A DNA stretch of 64,000 bases from Acidovorax radicis (lineage in GTDB: Bacteria; Pseudomonadota; Gammaproteobacteria; Burkholderiales; Burkholderiaceae_C), in the NCBI RefSeq assembly GCF_020510705.1, contig NZ_CP075184.1:3782001-3846000 (forward strand). Direction: 5' to 3'. Under the pieces are notes generated by a model that was not told where the DNA came from, ran no database searches, and saw nothing but the letters and a program-made list of their open reading frames with translations. A program made the translations under genes and the position numbers. Shown one piece after another: positions 55,308-64,000 of this stretch (positions are counted from its first letter, which is position 1; the number at the start of each line of letters is the position of its first letter).

Positions 55308-56123
55308 ATGGAATTCACACAGATATTCACCATCGCGGCCAAGGAATTTCGCGACCGCATCCGCAACCGGTGGGTGCTGGCGGTAGCGCTCGTGTTCACC
55401 GTTTTTTCGCTGGCCATTGCCTACTTTGGCGGCGCGCAGCAAGGTACCGTGGGGTTTCGCTCCATCGAATTCACGATTGCCAGCCTGGTCAGCCTGGTCA
55501 TCTACCTCATTCCGCTGATCGCGCTGCTGCTGGGGTTTGACGCCATCGTGGGCGAACGCGAACGCGGATCGCTTGATCTGTTGCTGTCGCTGCCCATCAC
55601 GCGGCTGGAGTTGATGCTGGGCAAATACCTGGGGCTGGCCGCCGCGCTCACGCTGTCCACCCTGGCGGGATTCGGTCTGGTGGCTGTGCTGCTGTACCGG
55701 CAGTTCAGTTGGGCGGGCCTCTTTCACTACGGTGGCTTCATGATCAGCTCGGTATTGCTGGGCCTGGCATTCCTGAGCATGGCCGTGCTGCTGTCCGTCA
55801 TCACCCACGAACGCACCCGCGCCTCAGGCCTGGCCATTGCCGCCTGGTTCTTTTTTGTGCTGGTGTTTGACCTGTTGCTGCTCGGCGCACTGGTGACCAC
55901 GGGGGGCCGCTATGGCGGCGAGGCCATGGCCTATCTGCTGCTGCTCAACCCGGCCGACGTTTTCCGCATCCTCAACGTTTTCTCGCTCGATGACGTGCGC
56001 ACCATGTACGGCTTGACCAGCATCGTCCCCCCTGCCCTGGCCAAGCCATGGTTGATGGGTGCGGTGATGGCGGGCTGGATCGTGGTGCCGCTGGGTCTGG
56101 CGAGCTGGAGATTCAAACCATGA
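55308..56123 (+). CDS. nosY: NosY ABC transporter permease
   Basis: The 271-residue protein has six hydrophobic helices and the typical start FTQIFTIAAKEFRDRIRNRWVL, then GFDAIVGERERGSLDLLLSLPITRLEL, the coupling segment of ABC-2 type permeases. It is the membrane partner of NosF. The ATG at 55308 is 28 bases after nosF; its stop overlaps the nosL start by four bases. Confidence 0.94.
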   Translation: MEFTQIFTIAAKEFRDRIRNRWVLAVALVFTVFSLAIAYFGGAQQGTVGFRSIEFTIASLVSLVIYLIPLIALLLGFDAIVGERERGSLDLLLSLPITRLELMLGKYLGLAAALTLSTLAGFGLVAVLLYRQFSWAGLFHYGGFMISSVLLGLAFLSMAVLLSVITHERTRASGLAIAAWFFFVLVFDLLLLGALVTTGGRYGGEAMAYLLLLNPADVFRILNVFSLDDVRTMYGLTSIVPPALAKPWLMGAVMAGWIVVPLGLASWRFKP

Positions 56124-56698
56124 CAACGCAATACCAATCCGAATGCAGCTGCCGCGGGCGGCGCCAACTGCTGGGCTGGGCCATGCTCGCATCGCTGGGC
56201 ACGCTTACGGGCCTTTCCGGTCTGGCGGGATGCACCCAGACCGATGGCAGCAGCGCCCAGGCCCTGGCGCCCGTGGAGATTGACCGCAGCACCAGTTGCG
56301 AGCTCGACGGCATGCTGCTGGCCGACTATCCCGGACCCAAGGCGCAGGTGCACTTTGCGGGGCAAGACAAGCCCTCGTTCTTTTGCGACACCGTCGAGCT
56401 GTTCAACACGCTGCTGGCTGGCGAGCAGGTCCGCGCGGTCAAGGCGGTGTACGTGCAAGACATGGGAAAAGCCGACTGGAATGCCCCGCAAGGTCACTGG
56501 ATCGACGGCAAAGCCGCCGTGTACGTGGTGGGCGGCAAACGCACGGGTTCCATGGGGCCTACCATCGGCAGTTTTGCGCAAGAGACCGACGCAAAAAAGT
56601 TTGCGGCTGAATACGGCGGCAAGGTGTTGCGGTTTTCAGAAATCACGCCCGCCATGGTGGACTTGAGCGGCGGCGCCGGGCACGACACGCGCATGTAA
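56120..56698 (+). CDS. nosL: NosL copper chaperone lipoprotein
   Basis: The 192-residue product has an N-terminal signal with a lipobox (LSGLAGC, Cys about 38) and a NosL domain: STSCELDGMLLADYPGPKAQVHFAG, FFCDTVELFNTLL and GSMGPTIGSFAQETDAKKFAAEYGG. The Cys and Met of SCELDGM are the known copper-binding residues of NosL. Some bases before the lipobox code RGRRQLLG, which resembles a Tat motif. It delivers Cu(I) for NosZ, outside the inner membrane. Its ATG overlaps nosY. Confidence 0.93.
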   Translation: MTTQYQSECSCRGRRQLLGWAMLASLGTLTGLSGLAGCTQTDGSSAQALAPVEIDRSTSCELDGMLLADYPGPKAQVHFAGQDKPSFFCDTVELFNTLLAGEQVRAVKAVYVQDMGKADWNAPQGHWIDGKAAVYVVGGKRTGSMGPTIGSFAQETDAKKFAAEYGGKVLRFSEITPAMVDLSGGAGHDTRM

Positions 56699-56718
56699 TC
56701 GGCCGGGGTCACACCTAT

Positions 56719-57402
56719 ATGTCAACGCCCACACGCCCACAGCGCGCCAGCACACGCACGACCACCCGTCGGCGCGTCGCGCTGGCGGCCTTGCTGCTGG
56801 GCACCACGGGTCTTGTGGCATGGCGCTGGTCGCCACAACCCCAAGCAGTCAAGCCACGCACGATGGAGGCGGGGGACGACGTGTGCATCGTTGCGCCCCC
56901 CACGCCATACGACCCCACCTTGGGCCAACCCCTGACAGCGCCGCGCGCGGTGCCCACCGACGCTCGGTGCCCAGTGTGTGGCATGTACCCGGCCCGTGCA
57001 CTCGCGTGGGCAGCCCAGGTCATTTTTGCGGATGGTGACGCCTATTTTTTCGACTCCCCGCTGAGTCTGATGATGTACCTGGGCAATGTGGACCACTACA
57101 CGCGTGGCCGCCGCCCCGATGACATCGTCGCCCGGTACGTGAGCGATACGACCACCGGCAGGTGGTTGGACGCGCTGCAGGCGGTGTATGTAGCAGGATC
57201 TTCATTCATGGGCCCCATGCGGGCGGGCAACCTGCCGGCCTTTGCGGATGGTGTGGCCGCGTTGCACTTCACGCAGCAACACGGTGGCACACCACGGGTA
57301 TTCAACGAAATCGACGCGGCACTGCTGCGGTCGATGGCCCCTACCTTGCGGCCCGACCACGGCACACACACCAGCAAGACTGGCGTGATCAGCGTGGCTT
57401 GA
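56719..57402 (+). CDS. second NosL-like membrane-anchored protein
   Basis: The 227-residue product has one N-terminal membrane helix (VALAALLLGTTGLVAW) after a basic region, and a NosL-type domain with CPVCGMYPARALAWAAQVIFADGDAYFFDSPLSLMMYL (Cys84, Cys87, Met89), YVAGSSFMGPM, then AFADGVAALHFTQQHGG. The CxxCGM form differs from the single-Cys motif of nosL, so its metal site may differ. It is 20 bases after nosL and ends the operon. A copper role is inferred from the domain and context. Confidence 0.82.
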   Translation: MSTPTRPQRASTRTTTRRRVALAALLLGTTGLVAWRWSPQPQAVKPRTMEAGDDVCIVAPPTPYDPTLGQPLTAPRAVPTDARCPVCGMYPARALAWAAQVIFADGDAYFFDSPLSLMMYLGNVDHYTRGRRPDDIVARYVSDTTTGRWLDALQAVYVAGSSFMGPMRAGNLPAFADGVAALHFTQQHGGTPRVFNEIDAALLRSMAPTLRPDHGTHTSKTGVISVA

Positions 57403-57550
57403 GCGGAACCCCCAACAAGTCTTCTGGCCACGACGCGCCGCTTGGGTAGGGCAGCGCAGAACGGTCTCAAGCACGGCGCCTGTCCGAAACCGCTGCGTCG
57501 AGATGGACTGAGCGCGCTCCCTGCGTTGCGCCCGCCCCATCCAACGCCTC

Positions 57551-57599
57551 AAAAAGCATAGCTACCAAGCCTTACCAGCAAGGCGCAACAGGCTATTTG
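57551..57599. repeat. dispersed AGCGCTT palindromic repeat, copy 9
   Basis: A diverged copy: AAAAAGCATAGCTACCAAGC, CTTACCAGC, AAGGCGCAACAGGCTATTTG. It sits between the convergent last nos gene and rhlE and is the only structure seen in the 57403-57612 gap. Confidence 0.6.
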
Positions 57600-57612
57600 A
57601 ACGCCCAACCGA

Positions 57613-59100
57613 TCACTGCGTCGAGGTTTCAGGCTCGATGGCTTTGAACAACGCGGCCACCTTGCGTTTGGGCTTGATGTTGGCCGAAACCCCGCTGCGA
57701 GCTGGCGCTTTGGCGGCTTCCCAAGCAGGCGCAGCGTCGGGGCTGCTGCTGGCCTCATAGGGTTTTTCGAAAAAAGGATCGCGTGAGGCCACTGCGGGGC
57801 GAAACCCACGGTAGTTCTCGCGGGGTTCACGGCGCTCGCTGCGATCACGGGGGCTGGCTGATGGCAGGGCATCGCGCGGGTCGCCCGTTTCACCCGCTTC
57901 GCGCCATGCACGGCGGCCGTCGTTGATGCGGCCCTGGTTGCGAATGTTCGGGCGATCCTCGTCGTATTCGAGGGCTTCGATGTCGATTTTTTTCTTCAGC
58001 AGCTTCTCGATGTCGGCCACCAGGCGCGCATCACTGCCCGACACCAGCGTGACCGCCAAGCCAGAGGCGCCCGCACGGCCAGTGCGGCCAATGCGGTGCA
58101 CGTAATCCTCGGCGTTGAAGGGCACGTCGAAGTTGAAGACCGCGGGCACATCTTTGATGTCCAGGCCGCGTGCGGCCACATCGGTGCAGACCAACAGGTC
58201 CACTTCGCCACTCTTGAAGGCTTCCAGGGCTTTGAGTCGCTCGTCCTGGCTCTTGTCACCGTGCAGCGCGGTGGTCTTCAGACCTTCACGCTCCAGGCTG
58301 CGGGCCAGGCGCGCACAACCGAGTTTGCTGTTCACAAAGATGAACGCCTGCTTGATGCCCCGGCTCTTGAGCACCTGGTGAATGGCACGGCGTTTGTCGT
58401 CGTCACCAGCACTGTAAAAGTGCTGTTCGACAGTGGAGGCTGTCTCGTTGGGCCGAGCCACCTCGATGGTGATCGGGTTTTGCAGGTAGCTGCCCGCCAG
58501 ACGCTTGATCTCCGGCGAGAACGTGGCGCTGAACAGCAGCGTGGTGCGCTGCTTGGGCAGATACGACAGGATGCGCTGCAAGTCAGGCAGGAACCCGATG
58601 TCGAGCATGCGGTCGGCCTCATCGAGCACCACATATTCAACCTGGTTGAGCACCGCGTTCTTGGCCTCGATGTGGTCCAGCAAGCGGCCTGGCGTAGCCA
58701 CCAGCACCTCAACGCCTTTTTTAAGCTCGATGGTCTGGGGCTTCATGTCCATGCCACCAAACACCACAGTGCTGCGTAGCTTGGTGTACTTGGCGTACAA
58801 GGCAATCTGCTGAGCGACCTGATCGGCCAGCTCACGGGTGGGCAACAGCACCAGCGCACGCACAGGGTGGCGGGCAGGCGATGTGGAACTACTCTCATGC
58901 TTGAGCAGGCGCTGCAAAAGGGGCAGCGAAAAAGCCGCCGTCTTGCCGGTGCCCGTCTGGGCCGCGCCCATCACATCCTGCCCGGTGAGCACCACCGGAA
59001 TGGCCTGCTCCTGGATGGGTGTCATGGATTCGTAGCCCATTTCGGCTACGGCGCGCGCTAGCGGCTCTGCCAGCGATAAATTGGAAAAGGAACTTGTCAT
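57613..59100 (-). CDS. rhlE: DEAD-box RNA helicase RhlE
   Basis: The 495-residue helicase has all core motifs: the Q motif region PIQEQAIPVVLTGQD, I AQTGTGKT, Ia PTRELADQV, II VLDEADRM, III SAT in LLFSATFS, V/VI ARGLDIKDVPAVFNFDVP and HRIGRTGRAG. The C-terminal 110 residues are basic and low-complexity (RDRSERREPRENYRGF), as in RhlE. It acts in RNA unwinding, for example in ribosome assembly or decay. It stands alone; the 504-base gap upstream contains a dispersed repeat. Confidence 0.95.
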   Translation of the reverse strand: MTSSFSNLSLAEPLARAVAEMGYESMTPIQEQAIPVVLTGQDVMGAAQTGTGKTAAFSLPLLQRLLKHESSSTSPARHPVRALVLLPTRELADQVAQQIALYAKYTKLRSTVVFGGMDMKPQTIELKKGVEVLVATPGRLLDHIEAKNAVLNQVEYVVLDEADRMLDIGFLPDLQRILSYLPKQRTTLLFSATFSPEIKRLAGSYLQNPITIEVARPNETASTVEQHFYSAGDDDKRRAIHQVLKSRGIKQAFIFVNSKLGCARLARSLEREGLKTTALHGDKSQDERLKALEAFKSGEVDLLVCTDVAARGLDIKDVPAVFNFDVPFNAEDYVHRIGRTGRAGASGLAVTLVSGSDARLVADIEKLLKKKIDIEALEYDEDRPNIRNQGRINDGRRAWREAGETGDPRDALPSASPRDRSERREPRENYRGFRPAVASRDPFFEKPYEASSSPDAAPAWEAAKAPARSGVSANIKPKRKVAALFKAIEPETSTQ

Positions 59101-59604
59101 TTAGCCCTCTATTGTCGCACCGCTGGCCCAAAACGCATTTTTTTGGTTTGCTGGCCTCGGCAACTGCACCGCGCGTTTGCCCTCCATCCAGAGAAATGCT
59201 ATTTTTTTGATAGCTATCAACGCTTACAAATAAAGCGCTTTCTGCACTTTTCTTGGAAATCCTTCAGCATGACCCGTCACTGCCGGGTTGTGGTAACCAA
59301 GCGTCTCGCCCCGATCTGGGCGAAGTTATTCATCGCCTTCAGGGCTGCTGCGGGGTGCGGGTGGGCCCGCGCGCCAAAACGCGCTCACGATAGCCCCGCC
59401 AGGTGCGCAGATCCTCGTTCAGCGCCCGCGCTGAACAACACCAAACGACACCATGCATGGAGCCCCAACACGGCCACCTGGCTCACGCGTGGCGCCAGCC
59501 AGGCGCCACCGCCGGTGCACATGGGACGGCCGGTGGCGCAAAGGGGCGCATAGGTGCGCATGGCCCATGGCTTCAAGAGCCTGTGCCGGCACTGGCCGAA
59601 CAGG
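59101..59604. other. 504-base gap with one repeat and no supported gene
   Basis: The first 150 bases hold the rhlE promoter region and copy 10 of the repeat. The rest (59251-59604) has frames on both strands, with none that I can link to a family. No RNA gene or terminator with a T-run was seen. Confidence 0.5.
59197..59250. repeat. dispersed AGCGCTT palindromic repeat, copy 10
   Basis: ATGCTATTTTTTTGATAGC, TATCAACGCTTACAAAT, AAAGCGCTTTCTGCAC. It shares the core TTGATAGCTATCA-R-CGCTTA with the copy inside argF. It lies about 100 bases before the rhlE start. Confidence 0.8.
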
Positions 59605-60483
59605 CTACAGGCTGCGGGCGGCAAACGTGTCGCAAGCCTTCACGTCGCCGTTCTGCAGCCCATTGTTGAACCACCGCTGCCGCTGGGCACTGGTGCCGTG
59701 GGTAAAACTCTCTGGCACCACCGCACCGCCGCTGGAACGTTGCAGAGCGTCGTCACCGATCTTGGCGGCTGCGTTCATGGCCTCCTCCACGTCACCCTGC
59801 TCCAGAATCTGGCGCGCAGACTGCGCATGGTGAGCCCACACACCGGCAAAGCAGTCGGCCTGCAGTTCCAGGCGCACCGACAAGGCGTTGTATTCGGTCT
59901 TGCTCACCCGCCCGCGCATCTGGTCGACCTTGGCGCTGATGCCCAATTGATTTTGCACATGGTGGCCGACTTCATGGGCAATCACATAGGCCTGCGCGAA
60001 GTCACCAGGTGCACCCAGCCGGTTTTTGAGGGTTTCGTAAAACCCCAGATCGATGTAAACCTTTTGGTCGCCCGGGCAATAAAACGGCCCCATGGCCGCC
60101 TGCCCCGTGCCACACGCGGTAGGCGTTGCCCCCCGAAACAGCACCAGGCGCGGGTCTTGGTACTGACCACCGCCCTCGCGGAAAACCCCTTGCCAGACGT
60201 CCTCGGTGTCGGCCAGAACGGTGGAGACGAACCGGGCCATCTTGTCGTCTGCGGGCGGGCGATGTGCAGGCGCCTGGGGCTGCACCTGTGCAGGCGAGCC
60301 CCCGCCACTGAGCAGGCCAAGAATCGTCAACGGATTGATGCCCAGCACCCAGCCACCCACCAAGGCCACCACGATGGTGCCAATGCCAATGCTTCGTCCG
60401 CCAAAAATTGGCGATCCCCCGCCGCCGCCGCCATCGCGGCGGTCTTCCACGTTGTCGGATTCGCGATTGCCTTCCCATTTCAT
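59605..60483 (-). CDS. ypfJ: YpfJ-family neutral zinc metallopeptidase
   Basis: The 292-residue protein has a hydrophilic Gly-rich start ([22 protein letters not shown]), one membrane helix ([16 protein letters not shown]) and a metallopeptidase domain with [20 protein letters not shown], the zinc site [13 protein letters not shown] and the third ligand region [16 protein letters not shown]. Family members are membrane-anchored; their substrates are not known. GGAG lies seven bases before the ATG at 60483, which sets the start. Confidence 0.92.
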   Translation of the reverse strand: MKWEGNRESDNVEDRRDGGGGGGSPIFGGRSIGIGTIVVALVGGWVLGINPLTILGLLSGGGSPAQVQPQAPAHRPPADDKMARFVSTVLADTEDVWQGVFREGGGQYQDPRLVLFRGATPTACGTGQAAMGPFYCPGDQKVYIDLGFYETLKNRLGAPGDFAQAYVIAHEVGHHVQNQLGISAKVDQMRGRVSKTEYNALSVRLELQADCFAGVWAHHAQSARQILEQGDVEEAMNAAAKIGDDALQRSSGGAVVPESFTHGTSAQRQRWFNNGLQNGDVKACDTFAARSL

Positions 60484-60912
60484 TGCATGTCTCCAAAGCC
60501 CGCCCAACAGGGGCGATCCCATTAGCATATTACGCGCCAGCAAGGCGCTGCGAAGAAGGAAGGGTGTGTGTCGGGCAGACCGCCATCTGCGCCCCACTCT
60601 GAGCCACTGCGGCGCTCCCACGGTCGCCCATCGCCTGCAGCAAAACCCGTTGCAATGGCACGTGATTGGGCTTGTTAGCGCTTTCAAAGATGGGATCGCT
60701 GTGTACAGTGCGCCCATGTCTTTTGCGCACCGCCTTCAGCCGCAGGCCCAGGCCACGATCGATGCTGCCACCCCCACTGCCGCAGCCACTACGACGGCCA
60801 CCATTGCCCGGCACGCATTGCGCCGCCACATCCCAACACAGCCCAGATCGCACGGTGGACGGACTTCGCCCGGGTTGGCCCGCCCACTTGCGCACGGCAC
60901 CTGGGGCATGCC
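60484..60912. other. 429-base gap without a supported gene
   Basis: Between ypfJ and the divergent diguanylate cyclase I see no gene, hairpin terminator or repeat beyond a half-match to the dispersed repeat (TTAGCGCTTTCAAAGAT, 60673-60689). It must contain both promoters. Confidence 0.5.
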
Positions 60913-62622
60913 ATGAAGCCAGTCAACCGCATCAACCGCTTCGCAGACCACGGGCTGCGCACGCAGATCGCGTTGGTGTTTGGCGCACTGGTCGTCTCCT
61001 TGGCCGTATTGCTGTCGCTGGGTTTTGGCGAGCTGCTCAAGCAGCGCACCGAGCGCGATGCGGGCGCCGCCCTTCAATTGGTGGCTGAAAACGCCAGCAC
61101 GCTGCTCGCCAACGGTTTGCATCAACGCATCCGCGAGGCCACGGTGCTCGCCAGCGCCGAAATCATCTGGGCCAAAGGGCTTCATTCGCCCGAAGCCTTG
61201 CACATGCTGGAGCGCAGCAAGGCCATGGAACCCTACAACGCATGGATTGGCGTGGCCGACGCCCAAGGGGTGGTGCAAAACGCTACCGGGGGGATGCTGG
61301 TAGGTCAGACCGTGGCCCAGCGGCCCTGGTTCCAGCACGGTCTCAAGGGCGCCCATGTTGGTGACGTGCATCCGGCCAAACTGCTCGATGCCCTGTTGCC
61401 GCCCACGGCCTACGGAGAACCCAACCGGTTTGTCGACTTTGCTGCGCCGATCAACATCGGCCACACCATCGTAGGCGTGGTGGGCATTCATGGCAGCTGG
61501 GAATGGACGCGCGAAGTGCTGCAAAGCCTCACTCCGACATCGGCGCAGGAAAGCGCATTGGAGCTGTACATCTTCAACCGCGACGGTGAGCTGATTCTTG
61601 CGCCCGCCGCTCGCGGCAAGACCTTGGAAAACGCTGACATGCGACTACCCGAGGGAATCAACGTCAACAACGGCCGCGACGGCCGCAGCCTGCACACCGC
61701 CGTGGTGCGCTGGCAAGACGGCAAAAAGTACCTCACAGCGGCCACCCAACTGCAGGCACGCAGCGCTGAAAGCGACCTGGGCTGGCGCATCGTGGCACGG
61801 CAACCCATAGAGCTGGCGTTTGCCGAGGCGAACCACACCGTGCGAATGGCCCTCGCTATCGGGTTGGCGGCGGCGTTGCTGGCATCGTTGCTGGCCTGGC
61901 TGGCCGCACGGCGATTGAGCGTTGATCTGTATGCGCTCGCCGACGCCGCATCAGCCGTGGAGGCTGGCACACCAGGGTCCAACATCCCGGCCGTTCACAG
62001 CAACCGGGAAGTGACGCAACTGTCGCAGGCGCTGGGCCGCATGACGCACCGCCTGCTGTCCGCACACGAAGCCATGGAAGACACCGTGCGCCAGCGCACG
62101 CAAGAACTGCAAGAGGCCAACCACGCGCTCGACCGCCAGGCCCGCACCGACGTGCTCACCGGGTTGCTGAACCGCAGGGGTTTTGAAACCCAGATGGCCT
62201 TTGCACTGGCGCTGGCACACCGCAGCGGCAGGCCACTGAGTCTGATCACCGTTGATGTGGACCATTTCAAGCGCGTGAACGACACCTATGGGCACGAAAC
62301 AGGCGATGACGTTTTGCAACGGCTCGCCTTCACCTTGAAGGAGCGGCTTCGCAGCTCTGACGTGGTGGCGCGACTGGGCGGCGAGGAGTTCGTCGTTTTG
62401 CTGCCCGACACCGACCTGGCGGGCGCACAAGCCATTGCCCACACCCTGGTGGCTGCGATGGATGAGCAGCGGGACCCGGTGGTGGGCCGCATCACCATCA
62501 GCGCGGGGGTCGCCACGCTCAAGGGGGCGGAGGAAGAAGGTGCAGACATCCTGCGCCGAGCAGACGCAGCCCTTTATGAGGCCAAGGGCCAGGGACGCAA
62601 CCGGGTCTGTGTAGAAGATTGA
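60913..62622 (+). CDS. diguanylate cyclase with periplasmic Cache domain
   Basis: The 569-residue protein has a membrane helix (about 17-40), a large periplasmic double-Cache-like sensor (about 45-305) with RPWFQHGLKG, a second helix (about 312-334), a HAMP-like linker, a short coiled coil and a GGDEF domain. The active site is GGEEF near residue 489, with an RxxD inhibitory site (RSSD) before it. It should make c-di-GMP from GTP in response to a periplasmic signal. There is no EAL domain. It is a single gene. Confidence 0.92.
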   Translation: MKPVNRINRFADHGLRTQIALVFGALVVSLAVLLSLGFGELLKQRTERDAGAALQLVAENASTLLANGLHQRIREATVLASAEIIWAKGLHSPEALHMLERSKAMEPYNAWIGVADAQGVVQNATGGMLVGQTVAQRPWFQHGLKGAHVGDVHPAKLLDALLPPTAYGEPNRFVDFAAPINIGHTIVGVVGIHGSWEWTREVLQSLTPTSAQESALELYIFNRDGELILAPAARGKTLENADMRLPEGINVNNGRDGRSLHTAVVRWQDGKKYLTAATQLQARSAESDLGWRIVARQPIELAFAEANHTVRMALAIGLAAALLASLLAWLAARRLSVDLYALADAASAVEAGTPGSNIPAVHSNREVTQLSQALGRMTHRLLSAHEAMEDTVRQRTQELQEANHALDRQARTDVLTGLLNRRGFETQMAFALALAHRSGRPLSLITVDVDHFKRVNDTYGHETGDDVLQRLAFTLKERLRSSDVVARLGGEEFVVLLPDTDLAGAQAIAHTLVAAMDEQRDPVVGRITISAGVATLKGAEEEGADILRRADAALYEAKGQGRNRVCVED

Positions 62623-62829
62623 GGCCGCGTTTGAGGGCGCGTACTGGCGCCGTACTACGCACCAATGCGCACCCATGCGCACGGATTCGCATGGGCGCGC
62701 ACGGGGAGATCCGGGGCCTGAGCGAGGTCCCGCTGGGGCATGGCCACCCACCGGCACCGAGCCCCCGCCCAGCATGCATGAGATCGTGGGCGCCGCAGGG
62801 GCGTGTGCGGCGCAGCACGGCCAGCGCCC

Positions 62830-63249
62830 TCACACCGCCAGCAGCCGCACATCTTGCGCCAGAGAAAGAGCGGCCGCCACGGTGCACCCATCGGCCGCCG
62901 CCGTGTCGAAATACACCTGCAGGCGCGCCGACAGCGATACCAGCTCATCATCCTGGGACATCGTTGCGGCGGCCAGTTGCGCCTTGGCGTACTGGCAGTC
63001 TCCCAGCATCATGGCGGTGTTGACACACCGGCCATTCGCCGCCATCTTGAGGATGAAGGTGTTCAGCAAGTCACAAGGCCAATACCTTGTGAGCACAGGA
63101 TGGGTGGAGGAATGGGTGGAGGAATGGGTGGCGGGCAGTGACGCGCCAAGGCCCTTCACAAAGCTGGAGGCATCGCTCTGGGGCCTGTCATCGGAAAGAG
63201 CACGACCCCGGGTCTGTGCGGGGTCCGAGGGTGCAGCAAAGGTCAGCAT
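62830..63249 (-). CDS. hypothetical protein with short THSS repeats
   Basis: I do not recognise this gene. The start at 63249 (MLTFAAPSD) has AGGAG seven bases upstream, better than the longer frame from 63324. The 139-residue product has no signal or membrane helix. An N-terminal part rich in Ser/Asp is followed by THSSTHSSTHP (about residues 37-47), encoded by 12-base tandem repeats, and a helical C-terminal domain with WPCDLLNTFILKMAANGRCVN, MMLGDCQYAKAQLA and three cysteines. It is unlinked to the neighbours. Confidence 0.55.
   Translation of the reverse strand: MLTFAAPSDPAQTRGRALSDDRPQSDASSFVKGLGASLPATHSSTHSSTHPVLTRYWPCDLLNTFILKMAANGRCVNTAMMLGDCQYAKAQLAAATMSQDDELVSLSARLQVYFDTAAADGCTVAAALSLAQDVRLLAV
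63104..63133. repeat. 12-bp tandem repeat inside the hypothetical gene
   Basis: The unit GTGGAGGAATGG occurs twice in full and a third time in part (GTGGCGGGC). It is in frame, so copy-number change would add or remove four residues (THSS) at a time. Confidence 0.8.
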
Positions 63250-63417
63250 GGTGAACTCCTGGTTCGCGCCCCAGAACAACCCGGTGGCATCGTCCATGCT
63301 AAAAAATCCCCCCGCCACACCCATTCAGCCAACAGGTGCTGCGCATGTAGGACACGGGCCGACGCACCCGACAGACGGTGGCTCCCCCCCCGCGTTGAAC
63401 AGCCCTTTCGCAGGGTA

Positions 63418-63990
63418 TCAAGCCCTGGGCAAGGTCACCCCCACCTGCCCCTGGTATTTGCCGCCCCGGTCTCGGTAGCTGACCTCGCACACGTCGTCTT
63501 TGTCGCTCTCGAAAAACAGCACCTGCGCGCAGCCTTCACCCGCGTAGATGCGCGCAGGCAGTGGCGTGGTGTTGGAAAACTCCAGCGTCACGTAACCCTC
63601 CCACTCGGGCTCGAACGGGGTCACGTTGACGATGATGCCGCAGCGGGCATAGGTGCTTTTGCCCAGGCAGATGGTGAGCACGTTGCGCGGGATGCGAAAG
63701 TACTCCATGGTGCGGGCCAGCGCAAAGCTGTTGGGCGGGATGATGCAGCTGTCACCCTCGAAATCGACAAAACTCTTTTCGTCAAAGTTCTTGGGGTCCA
63801 CCACCGTGCTGTGGATGTTGGTGAAGACCTTGAATTCAGGCGCACAACGGATGTCGTAGCCATAGCTGCTGGTGCCGTAGCTGATGATTTTTTTGCCATC
63901 GACCTCGCGCACCTGGCCGGGCTCGAAAGGTTCGATCATGCCGTGCTCGGCAGCCATGCGGCGGATCCACTTGTCGCTCTTGATACTCAT
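63418..63990 (-). CDS. dcd: dCTP deaminase
   Basis: Dcd converts dCTP to dUTP, the main source of dTTP precursors in many proteobacteria. The 190-residue product has the family blocks [76 protein letters not shown] and [13 protein letters not shown], including the catalytic Glu region in PFEPEWEG. Length matches the family. The gene is complete, its ATG being ten bases from the window end. Confidence 0.97.
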   Translation of the reverse strand: MSIKSDKWIRRMAAEHGMIEPFEPGQVREVDGKKIISYGTSSYGYDIRCAPEFKVFTNIHSTVVDPKNFDEKSFVDFEGDSCIIPPNSFALARTMEYFRIPRNVLTICLGKSTYARCGIIVNVTPFEPEWEGYVTLEFSNTTPLPARIYAGEGCAQVLFFESDKDDVCEVSYRDRGGKYQGQVGVTLPRA

Positions 63991-64000
63991 CGGAGAACTC

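Noticed and set aside
59385..59624. 79-codon minus-strand frame between ypfJ and rhlE
   Set aside because: Composition and lack of family pattern suggest chance; it overlaps the ypfJ stop.
60673..60689. TTAGCGCTTTCAAAGAT as a repeat copy
   Set aside because: Only one arm is present and the second arm and GGCC end are missing.
1..64000. tRNA, rRNA, CRISPR array, prophage or toxin-antitoxin system
   Set aside because: No cloverleaf-like or rRNA-like sequence, no spaced identical repeats with spacers, and no phage or toxin gene pattern was seen on either strand by eye.

Overview
The window is high-GC, densely coded bacterial chromosome. Gene content and protein style point to a betaproteobacterium of the Comamonadaceae, close to Acidovorax. 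The supporting signs are a long AcnA, a DUF3579 gene beside argD/argF, Bug-family binding proteins, and a short palindromic AGCGCTT-type repeat scattered between genes. I see no tRNA, rRNA, CRISPR array, phage or complete insertion sequence.

Layout. 1-4.9 kb: end of a Bug (TctC) solute receptor gene, then a leftward block folK, pcnB, HAD phosphatase, hda. 5.1-10.5 kb: rightward MFS transporter, purM, AI-2E-type permease and a Cache chemoreceptor. 10.6-14.4 kb: PHB-depolymerase-type esterase, then an isochorismatase-fold hydrolase, DJ-1/PfpI protein and GlxA-type AraC regulator. 14.6-21.5 kb: ppk2 (with a three-repeat Pho box), divergent CorA/ZntB transporter, a ParB-like protein, SirB1-family protein, murJ, rpsT, DUF3579. 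21.7-23.9 kb: argD-argF. 23.9-26.5 kb: iron(II) uptake operon feoA-feoB-Cys-rich protein behind a possible Fur box. 26.9-30.4 kb: YkgJ protein and the tryptophan-to-anthranilate genes kynB, kynU, kynA. 30.6-44 kb: a secreted three-repeat protein, an MFS transporter, an FAD monooxygenase, two tandem PAS-GGDEF-EAL genes and acnA. 44.1-44.4 kb: a 266-bp MITE-like element. 44.8-46.3 kb: an H-NS-like gene and divergent apaH.

46.3-57.4 kb is a complete clade I (Tat-type) nitrous oxide reduction locus. A leftward pair encodes a c5-type cytochrome and an ApbE/NosX flavin transferase. The divergent rightward set is DUF2946, nosZ, nosR, nosD, nosF, nosY, nosL and a second NosL-like gene, mostly joined by overlaps or gaps under 65 bp. 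NosX is expected to attach FMN to NosR. NosR is thought to feed electrons towards NosZ. NosDFY and NosL serve copper-site maturation. An FNR/Dnr-type site sits exactly where a class II activator should bind if transcription starts at the DUF2946 start codon.

57.6-64 kb: rhlE, a YpfJ-type metalloprotease, a Cache-GGDEF diguanylate cyclase, a small unknown gene and dcd.

The most notable non-gene structure is the roughly 42-nt repeat. Eight supported copies lie between genes, and two more lie inside argF and acnA, where they are translated in frame. No wholly new defence or mobile system was found; the strongest candidates for new biology are these translated repeats, the possible leaderless FNR-controlled nos promoter and the Pho-box-driven ppk2.
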